64,000 nucleotides of DNA from Pseudomonas sp. S09G 359 (GCF_002843605.1 NZ_CP025263.1:1556501-1620500), one strand, 5' to 3'; positions 8,192 to 17,615 are shown, counted from the stretch's first letter. Notes: generated by a model from the sequence alone, not told the origin. A program made the numbers and translations.

Positions 8192-9532
8192 ATGAATCAG
8201 CCTTCTGTCGGTACCACCCTGGACGTCCAGTCCTTTATCAACACCCAGCCACTGTCCCGTTACCAGTGGCGCGTGGTAATCCTGTGTTTCCTGATTGTCT
8301 TCCTCGATGGCCTCGACACCGCAGCCATGGGCTTTATCGCGCCCGCGCTGTCCCAGGATTGGGGCATCGACCGCGCCAGCCTGGGCCCGGTGATGAGCGC
8401 CGCATTGATCGGCATGGTGTTCGGTGCCCTGGGTTCCGGGCCGCTGGCCGATCGTTTCGGGCGCAAGGTGGTACTGGTCGGCGCGGTGTTGGTGTTTGGC
8501 GCGTTCAGCCTGGCCTCGGCCTACAGCAGTAATGTCGACCAACTGCTGGTGCTGCGCTTCCTCACCGGGCTAGGCCTGGGCGCCGGCATGCCGAATGCCA
8601 CCACGTTGCTTTCTGAATACACTCCCGAGCGCCACAAGTCGCTGCTGGTGACCAGCATGTTCTGTGGTTTCAACCTGGGCATGGCGGGCGGTGGGTTTAT
8701 CTCGGCCAAGCTGATCCCGGCCTTTGGCTGGCACGCCTTGTTGCTGATCGGCGGCATCCTGCCGTTGCTCCTGGCGGTGGTGTTGCTGGTGTGGCTGCCG
8801 GAGTCGGCGCGTTATCTGGTGGTGCGTAACCGTGGAACTGACAAGGTGCGCAAAACCCTGTCACCCATCGAGCCGACGATTGTCGCCCAGGCCACCGCCT
8901 TCAGCGTGCCCGAGCAAAAAACCGTCAAGGCGCGCAACGTGTTCGCAGTGATCTTTTCCGGCACCTATAGCGCCGGCACCTTGCTGCTGTGGCTCACCTA
9001 CTTCATGGGCCTGGTGATCGTGTACCTGCTGACTAGCTGGCTGCCGACCCTGATGCGCGACAGCGGCGCCAGCATGGAGCAGGCGGCGTTTATCGGTGCG
9101 CTGTTCCAGTTTGGTGGGGTGTTGAGCGCCGTCGGCGTCGGGTGGGCGATGGACCGGTTCAACCCCCACAAGGTCATCGGCACGTTCTACCTGCTGGCCG
9201 GGGTGTTTGCCTACGCGGTGGGGCAGAGCCTGGGCAATATCACCTTATTGGCGACCCTGGTGCTGATCGCCGGGATGTGTGTCAACGGTGCGCAATCGGC
9301 GATGCCTTCGCTGGCGGCACGTTTCTACCCTACCCAAGGCCGCGCCACCGGCGTGTCCTGGATGCTCGGCATCGGCCGCTTCGGCGCGATCCTCGGCGCC
9401 TGGATGGGCGCCACTTTGCTGGGCCTGGGCTGGAACTTCGAGCAGGTGCTGACAGCGTTGGTGATTCCGGCTGCCTTGGCGACTGCCGCGGTGGTGATCA
9501 AGGGCATGGTCAGCCACGCTGACGCGACCTGA
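8192..9532 (+). CDS. pcaK: 4-hydroxybenzoate/protocatechuate MFS transporter and chemoreceptor-linked permease PcaK
   Basis: 446 residues with 12 predicted membrane segments. The aromatic acid:H+ symporter signature DGLDTAAMGF is in segment 1, and the cytoplasmic loop motif GPLADRFGRK between segments 2 and 3 is typical of the major facilitator superfamily. PcaK imports 4-hydroxybenzoate and protocatechuate with protons and is linked to chemotaxis toward them. It sits between pcaR and the pcaIJFHG operon. No PcaR-type box is visible in the 150 bases before it, although a TTGACG with a downstream TAATGT could be a promoter. Confidence 0.92.
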   Translation: MNQPSVGTTLDVQSFINTQPLSRYQWRVVILCFLIVFLDGLDTAAMGFIAPALSQDWGIDRASLGPVMSAALIGMVFGALGSGPLADRFGRKVVLVGAVLVFGAFSLASAYSSNVDQLLVLRFLTGLGLGAGMPNATTLLSEYTPERHKSLLVTSMFCGFNLGMAGGGFISAKLIPAFGWHALLLIGGILPLLLAVVLLVWLPESARYLVVRNRGTDKVRKTLSPIEPTIVAQATAFSVPEQKTVKARNVFAVIFSGTYSAGTLLLWLTYFMGLVIVYLLTSWLPTLMRDSGASMEQAAFIGALFQFGGVLSAVGVGWAMDRFNPHKVIGTFYLLAGVFAYAVGQSLGNITLLATLVLIAGMCVNGAQSAMPSLAARFYPTQGRATGVSWMLGIGRFGAILGAWMGATLLGLGWNFEQVLTALVIPAALATAAVVIKGMVSHADAT

Positions 9533-9548
9533 GATCGCAGGCGGTTAA

Positions 9549-9643
9549 AAATGTGGGAGGGGGCTTGCTCCCGATTGCAGTGGGTCAGGTAGAGATTAAT
9601 CAACTGACACACCCTGATCGGGGGCAAGCCCCCTCCCACATTT
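9549..9643. repeat. REPIN (paired REP palindromes)
   Basis: AAATGTGGGAGGGGGCTTGC at the left is mirrored by GCAAGCCCCCTCCCACATTT at the right, separated by about 50 bases. Typical doublet of P. fluorescens group I REP sequences, placed between pcaK and pcaI. Confidence 0.9.
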
Positions 9644-9680
9644 GACCGAGTTCACCTGAAGATTAGCTAGACAACAATCC

Positions 9681-9714
9681 GTTCGATAATCGAACACTGA
9701 GTCGATTATCGGAT
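9681..9714 (+). promoter_or_regulatory. PcaR operator pair upstream of pcaI
   Basis: GTTCGATAATCGAAC (9681-9695) is a near-exact PcaR box. GTCGATTATCGGAT (9701-9714) is a second box in the opposite orientation. The outer edges ACAATCC / GGATTGT make the whole region an extended inverted repeat. It lies about 90 bases before the pcaI start. Confidence 0.85.
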
Positions 9715-9800
9715 TGTTTGACCCATTTCCCCGGCTTAATCTTCAAGCACTTCGGCGCCACCTCAGCGCCTTTTTCGATCCACACCGGGAGCCCAACCCC

Positions 9801-10658
9801 ATGGCTGAAATTCTTGCGCTGCGTGACGCGGTGAAGCAATTCGTGAACGACGGCGATACCGTTGCACTGGAAGGCTTCACCCACCTGATCCCTACGGCAG
9901 CGGGTCATGAAATCATTCGTCAGGGCAAGAAAGACCTGACGCTGGTGCGTATGACGCCTGACCTGATCTACGACCAGTTGATCGGTGCCGGCTGCGCCCG
10001 CAAGTTGATTTTCTCCTGGGGCGGCAACCCGGGTGTGGGCTCCCTGCATCGCCTGCGTGACGCGGTGGAGAAACAATGGCCGCAACCGTTGGAGATCGAA
10101 GAGCACAGCCACGCTGACCTGGCCAACGCCTACGTTGCCGGCGCCTCGGGCCTGCCCTTTGCTGTGCTGCGTGCCTACGCCGGTTCCGACCTGCCCAAGG
10201 TCAACCCGCTGATCAAGACCGTGACCTGCCCGTTCACTGGCGAAGTGCTGGCGGCGGTGCCGTCGGTGCGCCCGGACATCACCGTGATCCACGCGCAAAA
10301 GGCCGACCGCAAAGGCAACGTGCTGCTCTGGGGCATCCTCGGCGTGCAGAAGGAAGCGGCGCTGGCGGCCAAGCGCTGCATTGTCACCGTCGAAGAAATC
10401 GTCGATGACCTCAACGCGCCGATGAACAGCTGCGTGCTGCCGACCTGGGCCCTGACAGCGGTGTGCCATGTGCCCGGTGGCGCGCACCCGTCCTACGCCC
10501 ACGGCTACAACGAGCGTGATAACCGTTTCTACCAAGCGTGGGACCCAATCGCCCGTGACCGTGGGACCTTTACCGCGTGGATCGACGAATATATCCACGG
10601 CACTGCCGACTTCAATGAATTCCAGGCCAAGCTGGCCACCGCGCAGGAGGCCCAGTAA
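9801..10658 (+). CDS. pcaI: 3-oxoadipate CoA-transferase subunit A
   Basis: 285 residues from ATG 9801 (MAEILALRDAVKQFV). A family I CoA-transferase alpha subunit with ALEGFTHLIPTAAGHEIIRQ near the N-terminus and the FSWGGNPGVGSLHR block. With PcaJ it moves CoA from succinyl-CoA to beta-ketoadipate in the cytoplasm. The stop and the pcaJ start overlap (TAATG), as expected for two subunits made in equal amounts. PcaR boxes lie upstream. There is also homology to glutaconate CoA-transferase, but the context settles the substrate. Confidence 0.93.
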   Translation: MAEILALRDAVKQFVNDGDTVALEGFTHLIPTAAGHEIIRQGKKDLTLVRMTPDLIYDQLIGAGCARKLIFSWGGNPGVGSLHRLRDAVEKQWPQPLEIEEHSHADLANAYVAGASGLPFAVLRAYAGSDLPKVNPLIKTVTCPFTGEVLAAVPSVRPDITVIHAQKADRKGNVLLWGILGVQKEAALAAKRCIVTVEEIVDDLNAPMNSCVLPTWALTAVCHVPGGAHPSYAHGYNERDNRFYQAWDPIARDRGTFTAWIDEYIHGTADFNEFQAKLATAQEAQ

Positions 10659-11437
10659 TGGCTTACTCGACCAATGAAATGATGACCGTCGCCGCCGCCC
10701 GCCGCCTCAAGAACGGCTCGGTGTGCTTTGTGGGCATCGGTTTGCCCTCCAAGGCCGCCAACCTGGCGCGCCTGACTTCGTCGCCGGATGTGGTGCTGAT
10801 CTACGAATCCGGCCCGATTGGCGCCAAGCCCTCGGTACTGCCGTTGTCCATCGGTGATGGCGAGCTGGCGGAAACCGCCGACACCGTGGTGCCGACCGGT
10901 GAAATTTTTCGCTATTGGTTGCAAGGCGGGCGCATTGACGTGGGTTTCCTCGGCGCCGCCCAGGTCGACCGCTTCGGCAATATCAACACCACCGTGGTGG
11001 GCGATTACCACCAGCCCAAGGTGCGCCTGCCGGGTGCCGGTGGCGCCCCGGAAATCGCCGGGTCCGCCAAGAGTGTGTTGATCATCCTCAAGCAGTCGTC
11101 GCGCTCGTTTGTCGACAAGCTGGACTTCATCACCTCGGTCGGCCATGGCGAAGGCGGCGATTCGCGCAAACGCCTGGGCCTGCCGGGTGCGGGGCCTGTA
11201 GGAATCATTACCGACCTGTGCACCATGGAACCGGAAGAGGGCACCCATGAGTTTGTGGTCACCGCGCTGCACCCTGGTGTGACCCGCGAGCAAGTGGTGG
11301 CGGCCACCGGCTGGGCGATTCGTTTCGCCGACCAGGTCGCCACCACCGCCGAACCGACGGAAGTCGAGCTGACGGCCTTGCGTGACCTCGAAGCCCGCAC
11401 CGCCGCCGCCCATGGCCAAGCGCCTGGAGAAGCCTGA
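10658..11437 (+). CDS. pcaJ: 3-oxoadipate CoA-transferase subunit B
   Basis: 259 residues. The GIGLPSKAANLAR loop and the ESG motif (Glu50, in IYESGPIGAKP) fit the beta subunit of family I CoA-transferases, where this glutamate forms the CoA thioester intermediate. Its start overlaps the pcaI stop by one base and its stop overlaps the pcaF start by one base (TGATG). It acts with PcaI to make beta-ketoadipyl-CoA. Confidence 0.93.
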   Translation: MAYSTNEMMTVAAARRLKNGSVCFVGIGLPSKAANLARLTSSPDVVLIYESGPIGAKPSVLPLSIGDGELAETADTVVPTGEIFRYWLQGGRIDVGFLGAAQVDRFGNINTTVVGDYHQPKVRLPGAGGAPEIAGSAKSVLIILKQSSRSFVDKLDFITSVGHGEGGDSRKRLGLPGAGPVGIITDLCTMEPEEGTHEFVVTALHPGVTREQVVAATGWAIRFADQVATTAEPTEVELTALRDLEARTAAAHGQAPGEA

Positions 11438-12636
11438 TGCGCGACGTATTTATCTGTGATGCCATCCGCACCCCCATCGGCCGTTTCGGCGGTGGGCTGG
11501 CCACGGTGCGGGCCGATGACCTCGCCGCGCTGCCGATCAAGGCGCTGATGCAGCGCAACCCTTCGGTGGACTGGAGCGCGGTGGACGAGGTGTTCCTCGG
11601 CTGTGCCAACCAGGCCGGGGAAGACAATCGCAACGTTGCACGCATGGCCCTGCTGCTGGCGGGCCTGCCGGAGAGTATTCCTGGCGTGACCCTCAACCGC
11701 CTGTGCGCCTCGGGCATGGATGCGATTGGCACCGCGTTCCGCGCCATCGCCAGCGGCGAAATGGAGCTGACGATTGCCGGCGGCGTCGAGTCGATGTCCC
11801 GCGCGCCGTTTGTGATGGGCAAGGCCGACGCGGCGTTTTCGCGCAATATGAAGCTGGAAGACACCACCATCGGCTGGCGGTTTATCAACCCGTTGATGAA
11901 AGCCCAGTACGGTGTGGATGCCATGCCGCAGACCGCCGATAACGTCGCCGACGACTACCACGTATCGCGCGCCGACCAGGACGCCTTCGCCCTGCGCAGC
12001 CAGCAACGCACCGCCGCCGCGCAAGCCGCCGGCTTCTTCGCCGAAGAAATCGTGCCGGTACGGGTCGCGCATAAAAAAGGCGAAACCTTGGTCGAGCATG
12101 ATGAGCACCCACGGGATACCACCCTGGACGCCCTGGCCAAACTCAAGCCGGTCAACGGCCCGGACAAGACCGTCACCGCCGGCAACGCCTCGGGCGTCAA
12201 CGACGGTGCGGCGGCGTTGATTCTCGCCTCTGCCGAGGCCTTGAAAAAACATGGCCTGACCGCCCGCGCTCGGGTCCTGGGCATGGCCAGCGCCGGTGTG
12301 GCGCCGCGTGTGATGGGCATTGGCCCGGTGCCGGCGGTGCGCAAACTGGTAGAGCGCCTAGGCTTGGCCGTCACTGATTTTGATGTCATCGAACTCAACG
12401 AAGCCTTCGCCAGCCAAGGCCTGGCGGTGTTGCGTGAGTTGGGCATTGCCGATGATGCGCCCCAGGTCAACCCGAACGGCGGCGCCATCGCCCTCGGCCA
12501 CCCGCTGGGCATGAGCGGCGCACGGCTGGTACTCACAGCCTTGCATCAGTTGGAAAAAACCGGCGGCCGCAAAGGCCTGGCGACCATGTGTGTGGGCGTC
12601 GGCCAAGGGTTGGCCCTGGCGATTGAACGCATCTAA
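11437..12636 (+). CDS. pcaF: beta-ketoadipyl-CoA thiolase
   Basis: 399 residues with the full thiolase fold. The acylated cysteine is Cys90 (NRLCASGMDA), the base His355 lies in ALGHPLGMSGAR, and the second cysteine is Cys385 (MCVGVGQG). It cleaves beta-ketoadipyl-CoA with CoA to succinyl-CoA and acetyl-CoA, the last step of the pathway. It is coupled to pcaJ and is followed after only 17 bases by pcaH, so ring cleavage and thiolysis are probably cotranscribed here. Confidence 0.93.
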   Translation: MRDVFICDAIRTPIGRFGGGLATVRADDLAALPIKALMQRNPSVDWSAVDEVFLGCANQAGEDNRNVARMALLLAGLPESIPGVTLNRLCASGMDAIGTAFRAIASGEMELTIAGGVESMSRAPFVMGKADAAFSRNMKLEDTTIGWRFINPLMKAQYGVDAMPQTADNVADDYHVSRADQDAFALRSQQRTAAAQAAGFFAEEIVPVRVAHKKGETLVEHDEHPRDTTLDALAKLKPVNGPDKTVTAGNASGVNDGAAALILASAEALKKHGLTARARVLGMASAGVAPRVMGIGPVPAVRKLVERLGLAVTDFDVIELNEAFASQGLAVLRELGIADDAPQVNPNGGAIALGHPLGMSGARLVLTALHQLEKTGGRKGLATMCVGVGQGLALAIERI

Positions 12637-12653
12637 TAAGAGAGGATTGCTCC

Positions 12654-13358
12654 ATGAGTGACAAGCCCGGTTACCGGCGCCCGCAAGCGGGCACTCAACC
12701 TGATTACCTGCACCCGGCCTACCAGTCGACGAACCTGCGTTCGCCGTCCAAGCCGTTGGTGTTTCTGCCCCATTCCTTGTCGGAAATCACCGGCCCGACC
12801 ATCGGCGCCGAGCGGGTCAACGAGAAGGACAACGACCTCACCGCCCAGCACGATGGCGAGCCGCAGGGCGAGCGCATCATCATTCACGGGCGTGTGCTGG
12901 ATGAAAACGGCCTGCCGGTGCCGGGCATTCTGGTGGAGATCTGGCAGGCCAACGCCGCCGGGCGCTATAACCACAAGCGCGACCTGCATGACGCGCCCCT
13001 GGACCCGAACTTCACCGGCACCGGGCGCACCGTCACCGATGCCGACGGCTGGTACCAGTTCCAGACCATCAAGCCCGGTGCCTACCCGTGGGGCAACCAC
13101 CACAACGCGTGGCGCCCGGCGCATATCCACTTTTCGCTGTTTGGCCCCAGCGTGCTCACGCGCCTGGTCACGCAGATGTACTTCCCCGGTGACCCGCTGC
13201 TGGAATACGACCCGATCTACAACTGCGTGCCGGACACTTCGGCCAAGCAGCGCCTGATCGCCAGCTTCGACCTGGAAAAAACCATTCCTTCCTATGCCCT
13301 CGGCTACCGCTGGGACATCGTCCTGCGCGGCCGCGACGCCACGCCGATGGAGAAATGA
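12654..13358 (+). CDS. pcaH: protocatechuate 3,4-dioxygenase beta subunit
   Basis: 234 residues. All four non-heme Fe(III) ligands are visible: Tyr105, Tyr144, His157 and His159 (RPAHIHF), matching the classical Tyr108/Tyr147/His160/His162 with a numbering offset of three. It cleaves protocatechuate between the hydroxyls (intradiol) to 3-carboxy-cis,cis-muconate, together with PcaG. GAGAGGA lies before the ATG. The pcaG start comes one base after its stop. Confidence 0.95.
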   Translation: MSDKPGYRRPQAGTQPDYLHPAYQSTNLRSPSKPLVFLPHSLSEITGPTIGAERVNEKDNDLTAQHDGEPQGERIIIHGRVLDENGLPVPGILVEIWQANAAGRYNHKRDLHDAPLDPNFTGTGRTVTDADGWYQFQTIKPGAYPWGNHHNAWRPAHIHFSLFGPSVLTRLVTQMYFPGDPLLEYDPIYNCVPDTSAKQRLIASFDLEKTIPSYALGYRWDIVLRGRDATPMEK

Positions 13359-13359
13359 G

Positions 13360-13926
13360 ATGACACTCACTGCAACTACGTCCCACACCGTCGGGCCGTA
13401 TTACCACATTGGCCTGACCTGGCTGAACCGCGAAGACCTTACCGTGCCCGCCACCCTCGGCGAACGCGTGGCGATCAGCGGGCAAGTGGTGGATGGCAAC
13501 GGCGATGTGGTCAACGACGCCATGCTGGAAGTCTGGCAGGCCAATGCCGCCGGCAAGTACGACCACCCTGAGGATGAGCAGGACAAGGCCGTCGACCCAA
13601 GCTTCGAAGGCTTCGGCCGCGTGCCGGTGGATGCCGAGGGGCGTTTTCGCTTTACCACCATCAAGCCGGGCAGCGTGCCGGGGCTTAAAGGCACGATCCA
13701 GGCGCCGCACCTGGTGGTGCTGGTGTTTGCCCGTGGTTTGGTGAAACACCTGCTCACGCGGATTTATTTTGACGGCGAGGCGTTGAATGGGGATGACCCG
13801 TTGCTGGCGTGTGTGCCGGCAGAGCGTCGCGGCACCTTGATTGCCGAGCAGGATGGGGCAGGGGTGTATCAGTGGAATGTGATTTTGCAGGGGACAGATA
13901 GGGAAACGGTGTTCTTTGATTATTGA
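13360..13926 (+). CDS. pcaG: protocatechuate 3,4-dioxygenase alpha subunit
   Basis: 188 residues from ATG 13360 (MTLTATTSHTVGPYYHIGLT). It shares the intradiol dioxygenase fold with PcaH (VWQANAAGKYDHP, FTTIKPG) but lacks the iron-ligand histidine pair, having APHLVVLVFARG instead, as alpha subunits do. The N-terminal TVGPYYHIGL block contributes to the active site. It ends the IJFHG run; a REP pair follows. Confidence 0.95.
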   Translation: MTLTATTSHTVGPYYHIGLTWLNREDLTVPATLGERVAISGQVVDGNGDVVNDAMLEVWQANAAGKYDHPEDEQDKAVDPSFEGFGRVPVDAEGRFRFTTIKPGSVPGLKGTIQAPHLVVLVFARGLVKHLLTRIYFDGEALNGDDPLLACVPAERRGTLIAEQDGAGVYQWNVILQGTDRETVFFDY

Positions 13927-13940
13927 GTGATCTTCTAGGG

Positions 13941-14034
13941 CCCTATCGGGGGCAAGTCGAATCGTCGACCGCCCCTCCCACATTTTGATCTGTGAACACA
14001 TTCAAAGGTGGGAGGGGGCTTGCCCCCGATGGGG
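13941..14034. repeat. REP pair in inside-out arrangement
   Basis: ATCGGGGGCAAG...CCGCCCCTCCCACAT (13945-13983), with an inserted TCGAATCGTCGA segment, is followed by GTGGGAGGGGGCTTGCCCCC (about 14009-14028). The order is the reverse of the usual REPIN, with the conserved ends facing each other. It lies between pcaG and pcaT. Confidence 0.8.
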
Positions 14035-14130
14035 CCGGCTCAGCCAACAACGATCCAAAAGTCTGCTTGCGGAACGAGCTTGTTGCAAAGTATGTCTAGG
14101 CTATAACCGTTCCCACTGAGTGAAAAAACC

Positions 14131-15426
14131 ATGACAACAACAACCAGTCACTACACCGGAGAAGAACGCAGCAAACGGATTTTTGCGATTGTCGGGGCAT
14201 CCTCCGGCAACCTCGTCGAATGGTTCGACTTCTACGTCTACGCGTTCTGCGCCATTTACTTTGCCCCGGCGTTTTTCCCGTCGGACAACCCCACCGTGCA
14301 GTTGGTCAACACCGCCGGCGTATTCGCTGCGGGCTTCCTGATGCGCCCCATTGGCGGCTGGTTGTTCGGGCGCGTGGCCGACAAGCACGGGCGCAAGAAC
14401 TCGATGATGATCTCGGTGCTGATGATGTGCGCCGGGTCCCTGGTCATCGCGTTTCTGCCGACCTATAACGACATTGGCGTCTGGGCGCCTATCCTGCTGC
14501 TGGTGGCGCGCCTGTTCCAGGGTCTGTCGGTGGGCGGCGAATACGGCACCACTGCCACCTACATGAGTGAGGTGGCACTCAAGGGCCAGCGCGGCTTTTT
14601 TGCCTCGTTCCAGTACGTGACCCTGATCGGCGGCCAACTGCTGGCGGTGTTGGTGGTAGTGATCCTGCAACAGATCCTCAGCGAAGAAGAGCTGCGCGCC
14701 TGGGGCTGGCGGATTCCGTTCGTGATCGGCGCGATCGCGGCGGTCATCTCGCTGTTGCTGCGTCGCACCCTCAAGGAAACCTCCAGCAAGGAAATGCGCG
14801 AAGACAAAGACGCCGGCAGCATCGCCGCGCTGTTTCGCGACCACAAGGCCGCCTTTATCACCGTGCTGGGCTACACCGCCGGTGGTTCGCTGATTTTCTA
14901 CACGTTCACCACCTACATGCAGAAATACCTGGTAAACACAGTGGGCATGCACGCCAAGACGTCGAGCTACATCATGACCGGCGCGCTGTTCCTGTACATG
15001 TGCATGCAGCCGTTTTTCGGCATGTTGGCGGACAAGATCGGCCGACGTAATTCGATGCTGTGGTTCGCCGGCCTGGGCACGTTGTTCACGGTGCCGATCC
15101 TGCTGACGTTGAAAACCGTCAGCAGCCCGTTCCTGGCCTTTGTGCTGATTACCCTGGCCCTGGCGATCGTCAGCTTCTACACCTCCATCAGCGGCCTGGT
15201 CAAAGCGGAGATGTTCCCGCCCCAGGTGCGTGCCTTGGGCGTAGGCCTGGCGTATGCGGTGGCGAATGCGGTGTTTGGCGGGTCGGCGGAAGTGGTCGCG
15301 CTGAGCCTGAAATCCATCGGCATGGAAAACACCTTCTATTGGTACGTTACCGCGATGATGGCGGTGGCCTTCCTGTTCAGCTTGCGCCTGCCGAAACAGG
15401 CGGCGTACTTGCATCACGATTTGTAA
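14131..15426 (+). CDS. pcaT: MFS dicarboxylate permease, PcaT-type (beta-ketoadipate transport)
   Basis: 431 residues, 12 predicted membrane segments, of the metabolite:H+ symporter group (KgtP/ShiA/ProP type). Characteristic are [14 protein letters not shown] in segment 1, [13 protein letters not shown] in the 2-3 loop and [19 protein letters not shown] in segment 4. In P. putida the equivalent gene in the pca cluster (pcaT) is assigned to beta-ketoadipate uptake. Here it stands directly before pcaB (10 bases apart), which supports that name. alpha-Ketoglutarate permease is the nearest alternative. Confidence 0.87.
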   Translation: MTTTTSHYTGEERSKRIFAIVGASSGNLVEWFDFYVYAFCAIYFAPAFFPSDNPTVQLVNTAGVFAAGFLMRPIGGWLFGRVADKHGRKNSMMISVLMMCAGSLVIAFLPTYNDIGVWAPILLLVARLFQGLSVGGEYGTTATYMSEVALKGQRGFFASFQYVTLIGGQLLAVLVVVILQQILSEEELRAWGWRIPFVIGAIAAVISLLLRRTLKETSSKEMREDKDAGSIAALFRDHKAAFITVLGYTAGGSLIFYTFTTYMQKYLVNTVGMHAKTSSYIMTGALFLYMCMQPFFGMLADKIGRRNSMLWFAGLGTLFTVPILLTLKTVSSPFLAFVLITLALAIVSFYTSISGLVKAEMFPPQVRALGVGLAYAVANAVFGGSAEVVALSLKSIGMENTFYWYVTAMMAVAFLFSLRLPKQAAYLHHDL

Positions 15427-15436
15427 GGGATGGGTT

Positions 15437-16801
15437 ATGACGCTGCGCACGAGCAATCAACTGTTCGACGCTTACTTCACCGCTGACAGCATGGCCGAGG
15501 TGTTCTGCGACCAGGGGCGCCTGCAAGGCATGCTGGATTTCGAAGCCGGGCTGGCGCGGGCGCAGGCCCGGGTCGGGCTGATTCCGCGCGCTGCCGTGGC
15601 ACCGATTGCCCAGGCGTGCCTGGCGTCGCTGTATGACGTCGATGCCCTCGGCGTGGCGATTGCCACGGCAGGGAACTCGGCGATTCCGCTGGTGAAGGCG
15701 CTGGGCAAGTTGATTGCCAGTGAAGACGCCGAGGCCGAGCGTTTTGTGCACCTGGGCGCTACCAGCCAGGACGTGATGGACACCGGCCTGGTGCTGCAAG
15801 CGAGGCGCGCGCTGGAATTGATCGAAACGGACCTGGCGCAATTGGGTGAGATTCTTGCCGCCCAGGCTCAACGCTATGCCAGCGTGCCTTTGGCCGGGCG
15901 GACCTGGTTGCAGCATGCGACACCGGTGACCCTGGGGATGAAAATCGCCGGTTGGCTGGGCGCAGTGACGCGCAGCCGGCAACGTCTCACCGAACTGAAA
16001 CCACGCCTGTTGGTGGTGCAATTCGGCGGCGCCTCCGGCACCCTGGCCGCGCTTGGCGAGCAGGCCATGCCGGTAGCCGAAGCGTTGGCGGCTGAGTTGC
16101 AACTGGGCTTGCCCGAACAACCCTGGCACACGCAGCGTGATCGCCTGGTGGAGTTTGCCAGTGTGCTTGGCCTGATCGCCGGCAGCCTCGGCAAGCTGGG
16201 GCGGGATATCAGCTTGCTGATGCAGACCGAAGCGGCGGAAGTGTTCGAGCCGTCGGCGCCGGGCAAGGGCGGCTCTTCCACCATGCCGCACAAGCGCAAT
16301 CCGGTGGGCGCCGCCGTGTTGATCAGCGCGGCCACTCGTGTGCCGGGCCTGGTGGCGACGATGTTCAGCGCCATGCCCCAGGAGCACGAACGCAGCCTGG
16401 GCTTGTGGCACGCCGAGTGGGAAACCTTGCCAGAGATTTGCCGATTGGTCTCCGGCGCGCTGAAACAGGCGTTGCTGGTCGGCCAAGGGTTGGAAGTCGA
16501 CCCCGAGCGCATGGCGCACAATCTCGAGCTGACTCAGGGCCTGGTGCTGGCCGAGGCCGTGAGCATCGTGCTGGCCCAACGCCTGGGCCGCGAAACTGCG
16601 CACCATTTGCTGGAGCAATGCTGCAAACGCGCGGTCGCCGAGGGGCGCCATTTACGCGCGGTGCTGGCGGATGAGCCGCAGGTTACCGCTGAGTTATCGA
16701 GCGCTGAACTGGACCGCCTGCTGGATCCGGCCCATTACCTGGGCCAGGCGCACACGTGGGTCACCCGCGCCGTAACCGAACACTTTGCATTGACTGCCTA
16801 A
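15437..16801 (+). CDS. pcaB: 3-carboxy-cis,cis-muconate cycloisomerase
   Basis: 454 residues, of the fumarase/argininosuccinase superfamily. The superfamily signature GGSSTMPHKRNPVG starts near residue 278, with catalytic serine candidates Ser280/Ser281. His160 lies in TWLQHATPVT, and GATSQDVMDTG forms the second conserved region. It lactonises 3-carboxymuconate to gamma-carboxymuconolactone. AAGGGA precedes its start, 10 bases after pcaT, and pcaD follows 10 bases after its stop. Confidence 0.95.
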   Translation: MTLRTSNQLFDAYFTADSMAEVFCDQGRLQGMLDFEAGLARAQARVGLIPRAAVAPIAQACLASLYDVDALGVAIATAGNSAIPLVKALGKLIASEDAEAERFVHLGATSQDVMDTGLVLQARRALELIETDLAQLGEILAAQAQRYASVPLAGRTWLQHATPVTLGMKIAGWLGAVTRSRQRLTELKPRLLVVQFGGASGTLAALGEQAMPVAEALAAELQLGLPEQPWHTQRDRLVEFASVLGLIAGSLGKLGRDISLLMQTEAAEVFEPSAPGKGGSSTMPHKRNPVGAAVLISAATRVPGLVATMFSAMPQEHERSLGLWHAEWETLPEICRLVSGALKQALLVGQGLEVDPERMAHNLELTQGLVLAEAVSIVLAQRLGRETAHHLLEQCCKRAVAEGRHLRAVLADEPQVTAELSSAELDRLLDPAHYLGQAHTWVTRAVTEHFALTA

Positions 16802-16811
16802 GGAGGCCTTT

Positions 16812-17603
16812 GTGGCATTTGTACAACTCGCCGACGGCGAACTGCATTACCAACTGGATGGCCCGGTAGACGCGCCGGTACTGGTGCTGTCCAACTCGTT
16901 GGGCACCGACCTGCATATGTGGGACATCCAGATCCCGGCCTTCACCGAGCATTTTCGCGTGTTGCGTTTCGACACCCGTGGCCATGGCAAATCCCTGGTC
17001 AGCGCTGGCCCTTACAGCATCGAGCAACTCGGACGCGACGTGATCGCGCTGCTGGATGCGCTGGATATCCCGCGCGCGCATTTCTGCGGGCTGTCCATGG
17101 GCGGCTTGATCGGCCAATGGCTGGGAATCAACGCCGGTGAGCGCCTGCAACGCCTGGTGGTATGCAACACCGCCGCCAAGATCGGCACACCGGAGGTGTG
17201 GAACCCCCGCATCGAAATGGTCCTGCGTGACGGCGCGGCCGCGATGGTGGCGCTGCGCGATGCCTCGATTGCACGCTGGTTCACCGCCGATTTCGCGGCG
17301 GCCAACCCGCACCAGGCCCAGCAGATCACCGATATGCTCGCGGCCACCTCGCCCGAAGGTTATGCGGCCAATTGCGCGGCCGTACGGGATGCGGATTTCC
17401 GCCAGCAACTGGCATCGATCAAAGTGCCGACCCTGGTCATCGCCGGCACCGAAGACGCGGTGACGCCACCGGCCGGTAGCCACTTTATCCAGAACCATGT
17501 GCAGGGGGCTGAGTACGCCGAGTTCTATGCCGCGCACCTGTCCAACGTGCAGGCCGGCGCTGCGTTCAGTGACCGCGTGTTGGACTTTTTGTTGGCGCGC
17601 TAA
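16812..17603 (+). CDS. pcaD: 3-oxoadipate enol-lactonase
   Basis: 263 residues, alpha/beta hydrolase. Catalytic triad: Ser95 (GLSMGG), Asp215 (AGTEDAVTPP) and His242 (AAHLSNVQ). The start is GTG 16812 with AGGAGG just upstream. It hydrolyses beta-ketoadipate enol-lactone to beta-ketoadipate. It is cotranscribed with pcaB. A REPIN separates it from pcaC, so pcaC may be expressed at a different level. Confidence 0.94.
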   Translation: MAFVQLADGELHYQLDGPVDAPVLVLSNSLGTDLHMWDIQIPAFTEHFRVLRFDTRGHGKSLVSAGPYSIEQLGRDVIALLDALDIPRAHFCGLSMGGLIGQWLGINAGERLQRLVVCNTAAKIGTPEVWNPRIEMVLRDGAAAMVALRDASIARWFTADFAAANPHQAQQITDMLAATSPEGYAANCAAVRDADFRQQLASIKVPTLVIAGTEDAVTPPAGSHFIQNHVQGAEYAEFYAAHLSNVQAGAAFSDRVLDFLLAR

Positions 17604-17615
17604 CGCGCTTTTATT

